Program-made: the position numbers and the translations under genes
Source: Glandiceps talaboti
Lineage: Eukaryota; Hemichordata; Enteropneusta; Spengelidae
Direction: 5' to 3'
Assembly (NCBI RefSeq): GCF_964340395.1
Contig: NC_135568.1
Location: 4,147,303 to 4,211,302, forward strand
DNA length: 64,000 nt
Shown: in pieces, positions 1 through 33,740 of the stretch
Layout: every line of letters starts with the position of its first letter
How positions within the stretch are numbered: position 1 is the first letter of the stretch
The notes under the pieces: generated by a model
What the model saw: the letters and a program-made list of their open reading frames with translations, nothing else
Database searches by the model: none
What the model was told of the DNA's origin: nothing

Positions 1-84
1 ACATAACATAACATAACATAACATAACATAACATAACATAATATAATATAATATAATATAATATAATATAATATAATATAATAT
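1..84. repeat. Pentanucleotide microsatellite
   Basis: ACATA units (about 1-40) pass directly into ATATA units to about 84. Confidence 0.9.
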
Positions 85-677
85 ACAGCTTACTTTCAAT
101 GTTGACGTCTACTAGTCCCCAAATAATGTTATGGAATAAGTGTTTTACTGCAAATCACATTCAAAGCATATATTCTTTCCACAGCCAATGCAAAGCAAAG
201 CAGATATCCCCGATAAGACTTTTACACTACATGAATATTGTCCTAGGTAAATAGAACGCGACTCGTGCCCAATATATGCAATTGATGTCACTATGGGTCA
301 ATAGTCCGTAGCACGTGATACGATATAAGCCAATCACTGAAGGCTATATGAAAACTATGTTTTCTAAAATATATCGTTACATGTGTACCACTTATTACTT
401 GCAACATAGCAGAGTATGCTTTTCAGGTAATTTTGTTGTTTCCTATGTGATAATAATAGAATCCCTTGTATCAGTATGGGCAATTAGGGGTATTTCCCCG
501 AGTACACCACACTTGTACGCATGCGTCATGAGGATCTGTCATCTTACTTAAATCTGAAAAAAGTCTGAAATATCCTCCCGACCCCTTCAATATGTCATCG
601 ACGAGCCCAGATTTCTTTTATTGAAGCGTTTGGCATTACAAGACAAGAGTAGTACTATAAAGAAAACACAGACTTAC

Positions 678-23183
<22,506 letters not shown>

Positions 23184-24203
23184 CTAGTAGGAAGAAGAAA
23201 CAATCAGTTCAGATTTTAAAACTGTACAGGAATATGTTTTAAAGGGCTCGGCGACGACGGTGGCTGGGCGATAATACTAAGCACTAGGTCATTTTATTTT
23301 GGGTTTATCTCATGTAGGTAAGGTATTGAATTATAATTTTCGGAGACCAATCTTACATCCAGCTGTTTTTAAACATTTAATACGAATATCGATTAGACGT
23401 ATTATTATTCATTTAGTTACTTTTTGTCTTATAACCTAGTACCTTAGCATTTGGGTGTTTGAGACACACACAATTCTTGTTTGAGACACACACAATCCTT
23501 GTTTGAGACACACTGAATCCTGGTCATAAGACCTTATTAGCATTTGACGTTTTATGCTACAATTTACTCTAACACAGAACACATCAAAAGATGCGTTAGT
23601 CGGAGGTGACTTCTTCAAAGCATCCTGCTTTACACACTGTTACAATTTCGTGTGGTGTCTAAGAAACACTAACTTCTGGTCTGTCGAACAGAGTAAATTG
23701 TTGACATTAACTCTCAAATGCCGCTTTCAACGTTGAAGAGAGCGCTCGAGCAGTCAGTAGACGTCTACTACGCGATGTCCAGTGTTTTCGGTGACCATCC
23801 CGCTTTCCACTGATGTTTCTCGTGTCTCCTTTTTCACCCCTCTCTCGCTGTGTCTTTTCGTAGAGTACGGTACGTCCAGTGTCTACATCAAATTTTAAAA
23901 AGTGGTGTATGATACGCTCAAACTTCAATGATTCTTCATCCAAATCAGATGGTACTCTGCCGTGATAGTAGTCCTGCTTGCATACGGAGTAAGTCGTCCG
24001 TTGAGCGAAACGTGTACACCGTCTGCGAGCGCGCATGACTACCGTGAAAGTAACTCTTCAGAATCGCAATATCACAATTTACGACCTGTTTTCTTGGTCG
24101 CGGTCCAATGGATGCTTCGCATCTCGTCGGCCATCTACGTCCATGGAATCGTAAAAAGGGGGTACTTTTTCAGATCACCCTCCGAGAATATGGGTACGAT
24201 GCC

Positions 24204-24374
<171 letters not shown>

Positions 24375-24396
24375 AGGATTAGGTGTCGTTGAAGGT

Positions 24397-24471
24397 ATAG
24401 CTCTGGATTTATACGCTTCGGGGTTTGGACACGACGTGTCGAAACCCCGTAGCATAGAAATCCAGAGCTAT
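24397..24471. repeat. Imperfect palindrome
   Basis: TAGCTCTGGATTT...GGGGTTTGGACAC pairs with GTGTCGAAACCCC...AAATCCAGAGCTA, just after the CT tract at the middle of the long-TIR element. Confidence 0.8.
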
Positions 24472-25783
24472 TTGAAGGTAAAACTTCCCGGATTTCGGAA
24501 AGAATGGGGGTTTTGAAGTGATTTTCTCCCAGATTCACTATATAAAAAAAAGGGGGGGGTTCTTTTTCCATTGAAATATTAACTGGAAAAGGGGTACATA
24601 TGAAATTTCGCTAACAAGCCGGGGTACCCACCAATCCATGATCGAGGGACTGCCACTGCTGGGGCGTCGCGACGCGTCGGAGAGTCAGAATTGTACGGGT
24701 GTTGGTCACCGAAAACACCCGTCCTGTAGACTACCCGAACTAGTGTCAATCCGTGTTGACGGCCCTTTGATATGTGCTGTTTTAGAGTAAATTGTTGCAG
24801 AAAATGCCCAAATGCTAAACTCTTATGACCAGGATTCAGTGTGTTTCGAACGCCTCAATTCTGGTCATAAGACCTTAGCATTTGGTTGTTTTGTGCAACA
24901 ATTTACTCTAAAACAGAAGACATCAGGGGTTCCGTCAATGAGAGTTGATGCAGACACAAGTTGGTGTGGTTTCGACTGGAGTGTTTGTTTTGTCGCCTGG
25001 AACTGACGCATCTTTTGATGTGTCCTGTTTTAGAGTAAATTGTTGCACAAAACGGCAAATGCTAAGGTCTTATGACCAGGATTGTGTGTGTGTTTCGAAC
25101 AAGGATTGTGTGTGTTTCGAACAAGAATTGTGTGTGTCTCAAACGCCCAAATGCTAAGGTTTTATGACAAAAAGTGTATAGTTTGAAATCCAAAATGTTT
25201 CACATTTCTTTTTACTGATTAGGCGCCGAACTTACAGAGATTGTATAATGTATAGCCAACAGAATACATAATGATTGGTACTTTGAAGTGTCCAACTATG
25301 ACCTACGGATAAAAATGAAACATTTTGTGGGCTCGCTTTCAAAACCAACTGGTAAAGCTAATTTGATATATGTTAACGTTTACTTCTTTGTACAGGTGTG
25401 TTACACATTTGGCCAGTATTTCCGAGCCAACGAGCACAAAAGTAGTATTTGTAGAATGTAGAACTTCGAGTATCATCTTAATTTAACAGGAAACTTTATT
25501 TCACTTGCTTGTTATTTTCTGGATTCAGTTGGGCATATTTTTGAAACTTGTCTCTGACATACTATTTGCTCTGACCTGTCAAAACTATGTGTACATTTAT
25601 TTGATTCCATTCTGTTGCCATCGATGTAATAACACGTTGGGTACACTATAAAAAGTATAGACTTACTAAAAACTAAGTCTGTTAGATGATTTAAATATAA
25701 CTATACTACTAACAGATATTTATATCATATAGTACCAGCCTTTGTCACTGTCTCTGGTTCGTCCTAATGTCTGACTGCCTGTC

Positions 25784-25788
<5 letters not shown>

Positions 25789-25846
<58 letters not shown>

Positions 25847-25875
25847 AACACCGTCTGTGTACGTGACTCCGTCTC

Positions 25876-25962
<87 letters not shown>
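25789..25962. repeat. CA then CT dinucleotide repeats
   Basis: A perfect CA run to about 25842, a short unique spacer, then CT to about 25961. The remainder of 25176-27565 is intron in which I see no exon. Confidence 0.95.
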
Positions 25963-25967
<5 letters not shown>

Positions 25968-27565
25968 ACATTGTAGAAAGTAACAGACAGCGAATGTCAA
26001 ACTGTAAGTGAAGGATGTCTGTCTTTAAAATGGCTAGTATTTAAACGATGCGTCCATACATACCAATTCTAGGTAGATTGTGTCACTACTAGCCTAACAA
26101 AGAACTAGCTCAACGTTAACACATTAGCTAACCGAGACATATTAACCCAGCTGATACACAATCATTGGACTAAGTTCAGTTCAGCAGTTGATGTTTAGTT
26201 ACACTTACAGAGAAAATAACAAAGCTGATCATTCTCTGTGATTTATATTATTGTGCACAACTTTATAAATAGGTTAACCAATGTATCAATAGTTGACAGT
26301 GATGCAAAGTATATGCCACAATCACAAATGGTCTGCAAGTTACACAAGTATGGATGCTTACATAGTACAGAAGTATAACACATGTTTTCATTGATCAACC
26401 ATGCTGAACTGGTTTGAAATTTCCAGATCATTTCAATGATATTTTATTTAATTTACTTACTTTTTTCGCTTCGTTTCGACTAAAAGAACATCAGTACTGG
26501 GTAAACTGGCTAATAAAAATTATGAATCACTGATAAGTAATTTAAACTGATTTCTGTTGAGATTAGTATGATGACACGTTTGAAATAATAGTTGAACGTA
26601 ATTAAACAGAACCTCAATAATGAATGTTTCACAGATTTATGATTTGAAAATGAATAATCACTTTGTCAAAAAAAAAATATAAGTTGATCGTTGGGGTTTT
26701 ATGGAACCTTCCTATAATCTAGTTTATCGTAAGCACCTACTCTTTTAACACATTTCATAGCTTTTTGGTATTTATTAAGTTACAAACACAGACTAAATGT
26801 TGTTCCATATTGATTTTCAAGTATGAAGCCATGATAATTTTTTTTATAAAAGTAAAAATCCAAAATAAACACCAAATCTTCATCCATAGGGCCATTTTAA
26901 CGGAGGATAAACCATACGAAGAAATTAAGTATATCCCCTAAAAAGGAGTAAACCCTTCTTTTTCGATGAAGAAATATGTGTTGATTATATATGACGTGGG
27001 TTAGCGGGTAAAACCTACAGTGTTAATTACATACATTAGGTTCATTATCGTTCATTATATTGAAACAATGGATCATGTGAATTGTCTTTCTAAGGATTTA
27101 CGAATCCTAATAAATGATATTATCGGAATGGGAACGACCACGAAGTCGACAGGTGTAAAAGAGGAATCGAAAATTTATTCTTTTGAAATATATTCCTGGC
27201 TGACAATGAACATACGATTTAATTTGTTTCTGTTACTTTCAAAGTTTGTACACATTTTGTTTTCTCTATCTGGTGGAATAAATTTCAATTCAGCTCTGAA
27301 ATAAATATATACGGACAGAAGGCTAATTTACTTGTGAATGACAGCAATGTTGCGTTAGAAAGTTTGTGTAAATATGCAACTGAAGACATTTAATATATGG
27401 ATATTCTAGTCATTAACGAGCATTTTTTTGTAATTGGAATAAGCTTTTAAAAAAATTATAGCTGTTGCTGAATCCCAATTAACGATATGAGACTATCTTT
27501 TATACAAATAAGTGAATATGGAAAGTTTGAAAGTATAGAAACTAGTTAATAGAACTCAAACTTAC

Positions 27566-27586
27566 CTTTACTTCTTCTGCAGGAAA
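27566..27586 (-). promoter_or_regulatory. Candidate TATA box and 5'UTR exon of the mosaic lectin gene
   Basis: On the minus strand a TATATA element lies at 27620-27615. About 30 nt downstream a short sequence ends at a consensus donor (AAAG|GTAAGTTT, exon end 27566). The first coding exon starts after an acceptor at 23184, so an upstream 5'UTR exon is required, and this is the best-looking one seen. The start near 27586 is inferred from TATA spacing only. Confidence 0.35.
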
Positions 27587-28334
27587 ACTAATTGACTATG
27601 TTGAAAATCAACGTATATATGTAGTCGTGGAGACATCTGTTAACCGTGTTCATCTGAACGAATGTCCACACATCAATACACTCGGTTTGATTGGCAGAAC
27701 GAATCTTTTGCTCTAAATATTGTTATAAAATGCTATTTGTTCTTTTGATAGAATAACATTTACATATTTGGCAAATATATAGAAATATCAGGTTAATCTT
27801 TCTGACCAAACTCAACGTATGCAAATTCTGCTTTTGTCAAAGTTTGAAAAAAATGCAGCGTCGGTATTAAAGTATGAACAGCTGTTATTTTTTTATTATA
27901 CGATGTTCTGTCTTTTCTGCTTTGCCAATTGCATGCTACATTAACTACAAGAGATTAACATAGACTGTAAATCTTTGAATAACATGCCATTACAGTGTTG
28001 TATTTCTGTAACTTAGTGGTACAGAGTGTATTCAACTGCTAAATAATAGGCACCAGACCCACCACGTTTACACATACCTTTTCAGTGATATAGTAGGGCT
28101 GTTCACAATGTTTTTTTTTCAGAATTGTACTATGAACAGCTGTTACTTTTGCTGCCTTGCCTACTGCATTGACTAAGAGATTAGCATAGACAGTAAATCT
28201 TTATAATAACATGCCATTACGTTGTTTTATTTCTATAAGTTAGTGGTGTGTACTTAGCAGCTAAATAAGTCACCAGTTAAATCAAACTTAAGTTCCCAAG
28301 TGATTGCGAAAATAATATAAATAATCAATCCCTG

Positions 28335-28372
28335 TTTTATCTTGACGTTGTTTGTTTGTTTGTTTGTTTGTT

Positions 28373-28422
<50 letters not shown>
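28335..28422. repeat. GTTT then GT repeats
   Basis: GTTT units from about 28349 pass into a GT run ending near 28421. Confidence 0.9.
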
Positions 28423-28424
<2 letters not shown>

Positions 28425-28489
28425 CACCCCTCTCAATTACAATTTTTTATATATGATATATAGATTAAATAAAATTGAGGAAAGAAAAG

Positions 28490-28550
28490 TGACACGTGTA
28501 GAATTAGAACCCAGCGTGATCTAACCAGCTGAGCTAATGCGTCAACTGGT
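28490..28550 (-). mobile_element. tRNA-like SINE relic
   Basis: On the minus strand an A-box-like TTAGCTCAGCTGGTTAGA is followed by GGGTTCTAATTC, a degenerate B box, only about 20 nt later. The spacing is too short for a working tRNA, which lacks its anticodon arm here. A tRNA-derived SINE remnant is the likelier reading. Confidence 0.35.
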
Positions 28551-28828
28551 AGATTGACATGGGCCGTCCTGGTGTGTACCTTTCTATTCCTCGGCAGGTG
28601 AGAAGCCATACTTATTAACCTATTAGCCTTTCAACCTAAGGATCCAAATTTGAATTTACAGGGACCCTGTCTATGGGTCACCAACTTAGGAATCGGTATA
28701 CTAAAGCAATGAGGATCAACACATAATACCACCGCTTTTTATATATTAAATACCAAAATAACTATAAACAAATGAAACTCACCCAAATAATGTATAAATC
28801 AATCAAATATTGAGGAAAGATTTGTTTG

Positions 28829-28986
<158 letters not shown>

Positions 28987-28999
28987 TTTGCTATTTAGA

Positions 29000-31640
29000 T
29001 GAAAACAAATTTCATACTATGACGTCCGCCAGTTTAAGTAGATATAAAGGAATGTTAAAGCGAATTGAAAAGCTATTGTGAACTGTCATTTTCCTTTGCT
29101 ATTACAAATTCTATAACAGTGACGCTCGCCAAACCGTGGGATAATCAAACACGCTGACGAACAAGTTAAATGTAAGGTAATTCAGTTGTTTAAACTTCTT
29201 TCTCAATGCACACTAAATGGTATTCTAAGGGAAGGAGCAGAATTTACGACATAGTGCCGAGTAGAATGTAGGGGTAGGGCAAAAAACGGAGGTTCGAAGA
29301 GGGGAGGCTGAAAATTCAAATTTTCTGAAAGGGCGCATAAACTATTTTGCTCTTGATTTTTGATTTGTTCGACCAAAGCGAATCTCAGCAGTCGTTTTCC
29401 ATGTAAATTGGAAAACTTCCTTAGGATTTCGTCGTAATAAATTAAATGTACACTTCACGTAACTGTATGAAGCATTTGGTAGCCAAGAGAATTTGTGTCT
29501 GAATTCTATCATGGACTCTGAAGAGGATTATTACTGCTACTTTCATGTACTATAAAGGGGTACCGTACAATTCTACATAAAACTCTCTGAGTAGGTTATG
29601 GGGGTGAGAGAAAGCTACAAAACTTCTAGCGTTAATTTCTTTGGGTAGGTGAGATGGGGGGGGGACTGAAAGTGTTAAGAATACTTTGGAACTGCAAAAT
29701 AAACGACCAAAATATTTCCAGATAGACCTTGAAAAAATAGATATATTATCGGTGTTTCACGTTCAATTGAGGATCTTTGACGAAGGTGAAAGTACGATGA
29801 ACGTATGTATATCGCAATATATGTTTTAGTCAGAGTAAATGTGTAGACAACGGATGTATATAACTCAAAGAGGATAGTTAAAACTCAGACTAAAGGTCTG
29901 AGGTTAAACTGAATAAGTCGCAGCTGTCAACATTAGTGAATAAAACGAATTGGAACACACCATTGCATGTAAAGGAAAACGCTACGATTCGGTTATTGTA
30001 ATTCTATGTTGAAATAAAATAATTGGCACAGATGTCGGTGTTTTGCAAATGCAACTCTGATTCTAACTCCTTGTATTGCGATATCGATGATAATTCTATG
30101 CTCATTACGTATATGAAACGCATGTTTCAAATATTGAAAACTCAACTGCATGACCCTTACTTATATGGGTGATTATAGTTACTCAACATTTGAAGATTTT
30201 ATCATGTGAGAATTGTGGTCAGCTTTGATATATTGTACGCGTGACGTCTCATGCAAGACGCATCAATGAGCATTGTTCTGATTTCTCTCCTAAATTTCAT
30301 TTGCAGATAATGTATTGGAAGAGATGGCATTAATTTGTTGCGATCATCACTAGATAGTTTAATCACACGAAAGTTCTCGAGTCTCATTGCCCGCCCTCAA
30401 CGCCCACATTGGACTTAGTACATGGAGATGTATGTTCACGTATTATATTATAGCACGTATATGACTTTCCGAGTTGTATGACGCGTTTTTGATCGGATTT
30501 TGTATTCTTTGTAAGCTTATTCATCACAATACTTTGTTGTCAGCTGAGAATATTTTTAAATTATTTTTAGATTTCTTCCAAATTTAAATTCATTTTTTTC
30601 TTATCCATTTACGGTCAATTACAGCATCAACAATTAAACGTCAGTTTTGCACATGGTATTGGACAGCACTTTCATCCACGCTACTATTTAAAGTACTACC
30701 TTTATAAAATGTACAGCTTAAGTTTTTGGCTATCACCAATAGGGAATTGCAAACCCGCCATGTTGAATGTTGCATCATGGGAAATGTGATAATAAATACT
30801 AACCAAATCGTATTGTAAACAATAATGTTACATTGTTTTTAACCACAGATGATCAATTCATAGTCACCCTGACCATTGTTGGAGGTTTATTTTATCGGTA
30901 ACGCCATATTAGGTATTACGATAACCACAGATAATCCCATAGTCCTTTGCGTCTGAGCATGCTCAGTCTGGATTGCAAGTTCCCTATTGGTAATACGCGC
31001 ATATAATTTTCTGATCACGTAAAGCTGCATTTGAACTCTAGTTAATGGATGATATACAGAGGTTTATCATGAAAGTACTACAGTCCTGTCTAAAATAATG
31101 TCTTAACTAAATACTATAATTAGATATCAGTACCCAATATTTTTCTTCATTCAGCCAAGGAAAATTATATGAGTGACCTAAGGGGCCTTGTCACCTCAAC
31201 CCGAAAGTTAAGTAGTTACAAAACCTCAGAGTATTTTCAGGCGTAGTTCAGAAAAGATATTGGGAATTATAATATTATACCTACTAAAAGTTTACGAAAA
31301 ACATGGCAAATAATGGCAATTTGCAACATCTTGACCGTATCTCGTGCATTATAAAACTGATGACGTAGAAGACAGTTGTCGTAGAACGGCAAGGGCATAA
31401 AACTCACATTATTTGTTTCAGGCATTCAACCTCACGCTGGCCTGCCTGTTGTACAACGCATTTTGTTGCAATCCTTCTAATCTCAAACGAGATGATGCTT
31501 AATTATTACTTTTCGTTGATGTGATAACCATGTCTTTTGTATGCGCGGACCTTCCGAGTCGCTAAAACTAGTTAATTCGAGACACTACTTGGGAGAATAT
31601 GTGAGAAGAATTTCATTTGGATTTGTCCAATCATTTTGAG
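29000..31640. other. Intergenic stretch between the two minus-strand genes
   Basis: No supported coding exon was seen on either strand. It holds a MITE-like element at 30736-30990 and a dispersed repeat around 31130-31210. A GGG...CAGAATTTACG motif near 29228 resembles ends seen near 8279 and 62293. Confidence 0.5.
30736..30990. mobile_element. MITE-like element (family B, copy 1)
   Basis: Ends are CCAATAGGGAATTGCAA and, reversed, CCAATAGGGAACTTGCAA. A second, left-truncated copy lies at about 55190-55337 with near-identical sequence around AATCCCATAGTCCTTTGCG. Confidence 0.6.
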
Positions 31641-31654
31641 ATAATACTGAAACG

Positions 31655-31718
31655 GTCGGTCAGTCAGTCAGTCAGACAGACAGACAGACAGGCAGACAGA
31701 ACCATAACATAACCTCCC

Positions 31719-31763
<45 letters not shown>
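31655..31763. repeat. CAGT/CAGA tetranucleotide repeats
   Basis: Two blocks of CAGA-type units, flanking a short unique spacer. Confidence 0.9.
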
Positions 31764-31764
<1 letters not shown>

Positions 31765-31807
31765 TATGACAAATAACGAAAGATACACTATTGTCACATT
31801 TTATCCC

Positions 31808-31813
31808 TTTATT
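31808..31813 (-). terminator. Candidate poly(A) signal of the second VWD gene
   Basis: AATAAA on the minus strand, about 195 nt past the predicted stop codon. Confidence 0.4.
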
Positions 31814-32007
31814 CATATATGTTTACTTTCTACATTACTGAGTTTAATAAATAGCGTATCTTCCCTTGAAAATTATAATGAGAAGCTGTCATCTATTGCA
31901 TAATACTAATGTATATCATTTTCGTAGGTAAACCACATGGATGTAGTGTGTATGGACAAGGCTATGCATCCAGTCGAATAAGTCAAGTGATGTCAGTGAA
32001 CATTAAT

Positions 32008-32029
32008 TTACAGCAGATATGATGAGCAA
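32008..32029 (-). CDS. Predicted terminal exon of the single-VWD gene
   Basis: After a strong pyrimidine tract and TTTTTTTGCAG acceptor, 22 nt in the required phase 2 encode CSSYLL and a TAA stop (after completing Pro). An AATAAA follows at 31813. The tract and phase agree, but the exon is too short to be certain. Confidence 0.4.
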
Positions 32030-33708
32030 CTGCAAAAAAATAAAACAATGTCAAAAATGTGTAATTGTGAATGTACTGTTTTGTTGACACAAGCACAGAC
32101 AATGCATTTTTATTCTTGGACGAAGGATAACATTTTCTCCCTAGGATCAATGCCAACACTGTCAGTGATTGCCACGTCACTTTATGATAATGATCATAAT
32201 AAACAGCGCCATCTATGACAGTCAACAAAACTGTAAGTTTGCAGTCGAAAGCTTTCAGTTTATCAAATTATGTTGTGCATTGGTTAAATTTCTAATTTCT
32301 AGTTTTAGTTTAGTTTCTATCTTTAAATTAACACCTTCTCATTAAGTGGCTGTATGGATAAGAAATGGATATTTATTTTGGATTTATATACCTTTACTAT
32401 GTTTTTCCACATACATACATACATACATACATACATACATACATACACACATACATACCGACCGACCGACCGACCTACCTACATACATACATATACATAC
32501 ATACATACATACATACATACATACATACATACAGGTTTTTCAGGAGGTTTACATTCTCATAACGGCAACGCTTTACGAACATTAAACACTGCAATGATTT
32601 GAATATTTACTATAGTTGTTGTTGTGGTGGTGGTGGTGGTGGTGGTGGTGGTCAAAAAACTCGTTTGAATCAAATTATTACTTACGGCAGATCCTCCACT
32701 TTCCAGCTCAGACCGAACTCGTCGATATCGGTAGTAATGGAGCCGTCTGATTTAATGAAATCGTTTTTATCTATACCATCACCATGACCAAGAAGACCAC
32801 ATATAGATCCGTAGTAGGTGTGGTCAGCAAGCTTAATCGAAACTGTGTGTTCAGAATTAATCCAGGTGACATCCAAATCTATATCACGTAGTTTCACGGT
32901 CACTCTATCAACTTCAGGAGTTATGCTCATCCTGGTTGGTGTTGTAGGTACGTATTCACCATCACTCTGTGAAGTAGGGAAAGGCAGGTGAAAATTTCGA
33001 ATGTATCATAGATTCGTGCGTAGGATTATTTCTCACTGTATTGTTATTGTCATATGATGTTTTACAAACAGGCGATTGCCCATCCGAAGAATGACTTTGG
33101 TGCTCGACGGGTAAATATTTTCAGCACGGTAACATAATTTACGGATGTAGGTAGCTACTCACCAAACTAACTGTGGTTTAAAGGACATACGTGTACATGA
33201 ATATGGAGTGTATGTTTTACAGAAACCAAGGACATGAATTGCAAATGACAAATGACAAATTTTACCATAACCAATAACGTAGGAGGGGTGGGGGGTTTGT
33301 TAAAAATGAGTATTGGTTTCTATTCCCAATTATACAGTTGGGTTGACAAACACACTCGTGGTTCAAATCTTGGAAAGGGATTTAGCCATTACGAGATCAA
33401 CTGTCTACTCCCGGTAAGCAATTTTTTTAATTTAATTTTCTCATCGAAAATATATCATGATAATTTATTTTAGAAGTTTTTTTCAACACATGTAGAGGTA
33501 TCTTCTACTTGAATGTCCATACCTTTAACCGACTATCACTTCTATTCTTGGTATATTTTATTGTTTGTTACATACATGCGGTTTTCGAGTAGTATTTTTC
33601 GTCTGTCGCCTTGTGTTCTACATGTAGTAGTATATGTAGTATGATTTGTTACTGTTGGTGTAATATTATGTAAAGTATGGTCAATTGAAAAAAAAAAAAA
33701 ATAATTAA

Positions 33709-33740
<32 letters not shown>

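Noticed and set aside
23707-24036. Minus-strand 109-codon ORF rich in Arg
   Set aside because: It lies inside the long-TIR foldback element, no family is recognised and no splice context is seen. It may be a fossil of the element.
28490-28550. Functional tRNA gene
   Set aside because: An A-box and a degenerate B-box are present but only about 20 nt apart, leaving no room for an anticodon arm.
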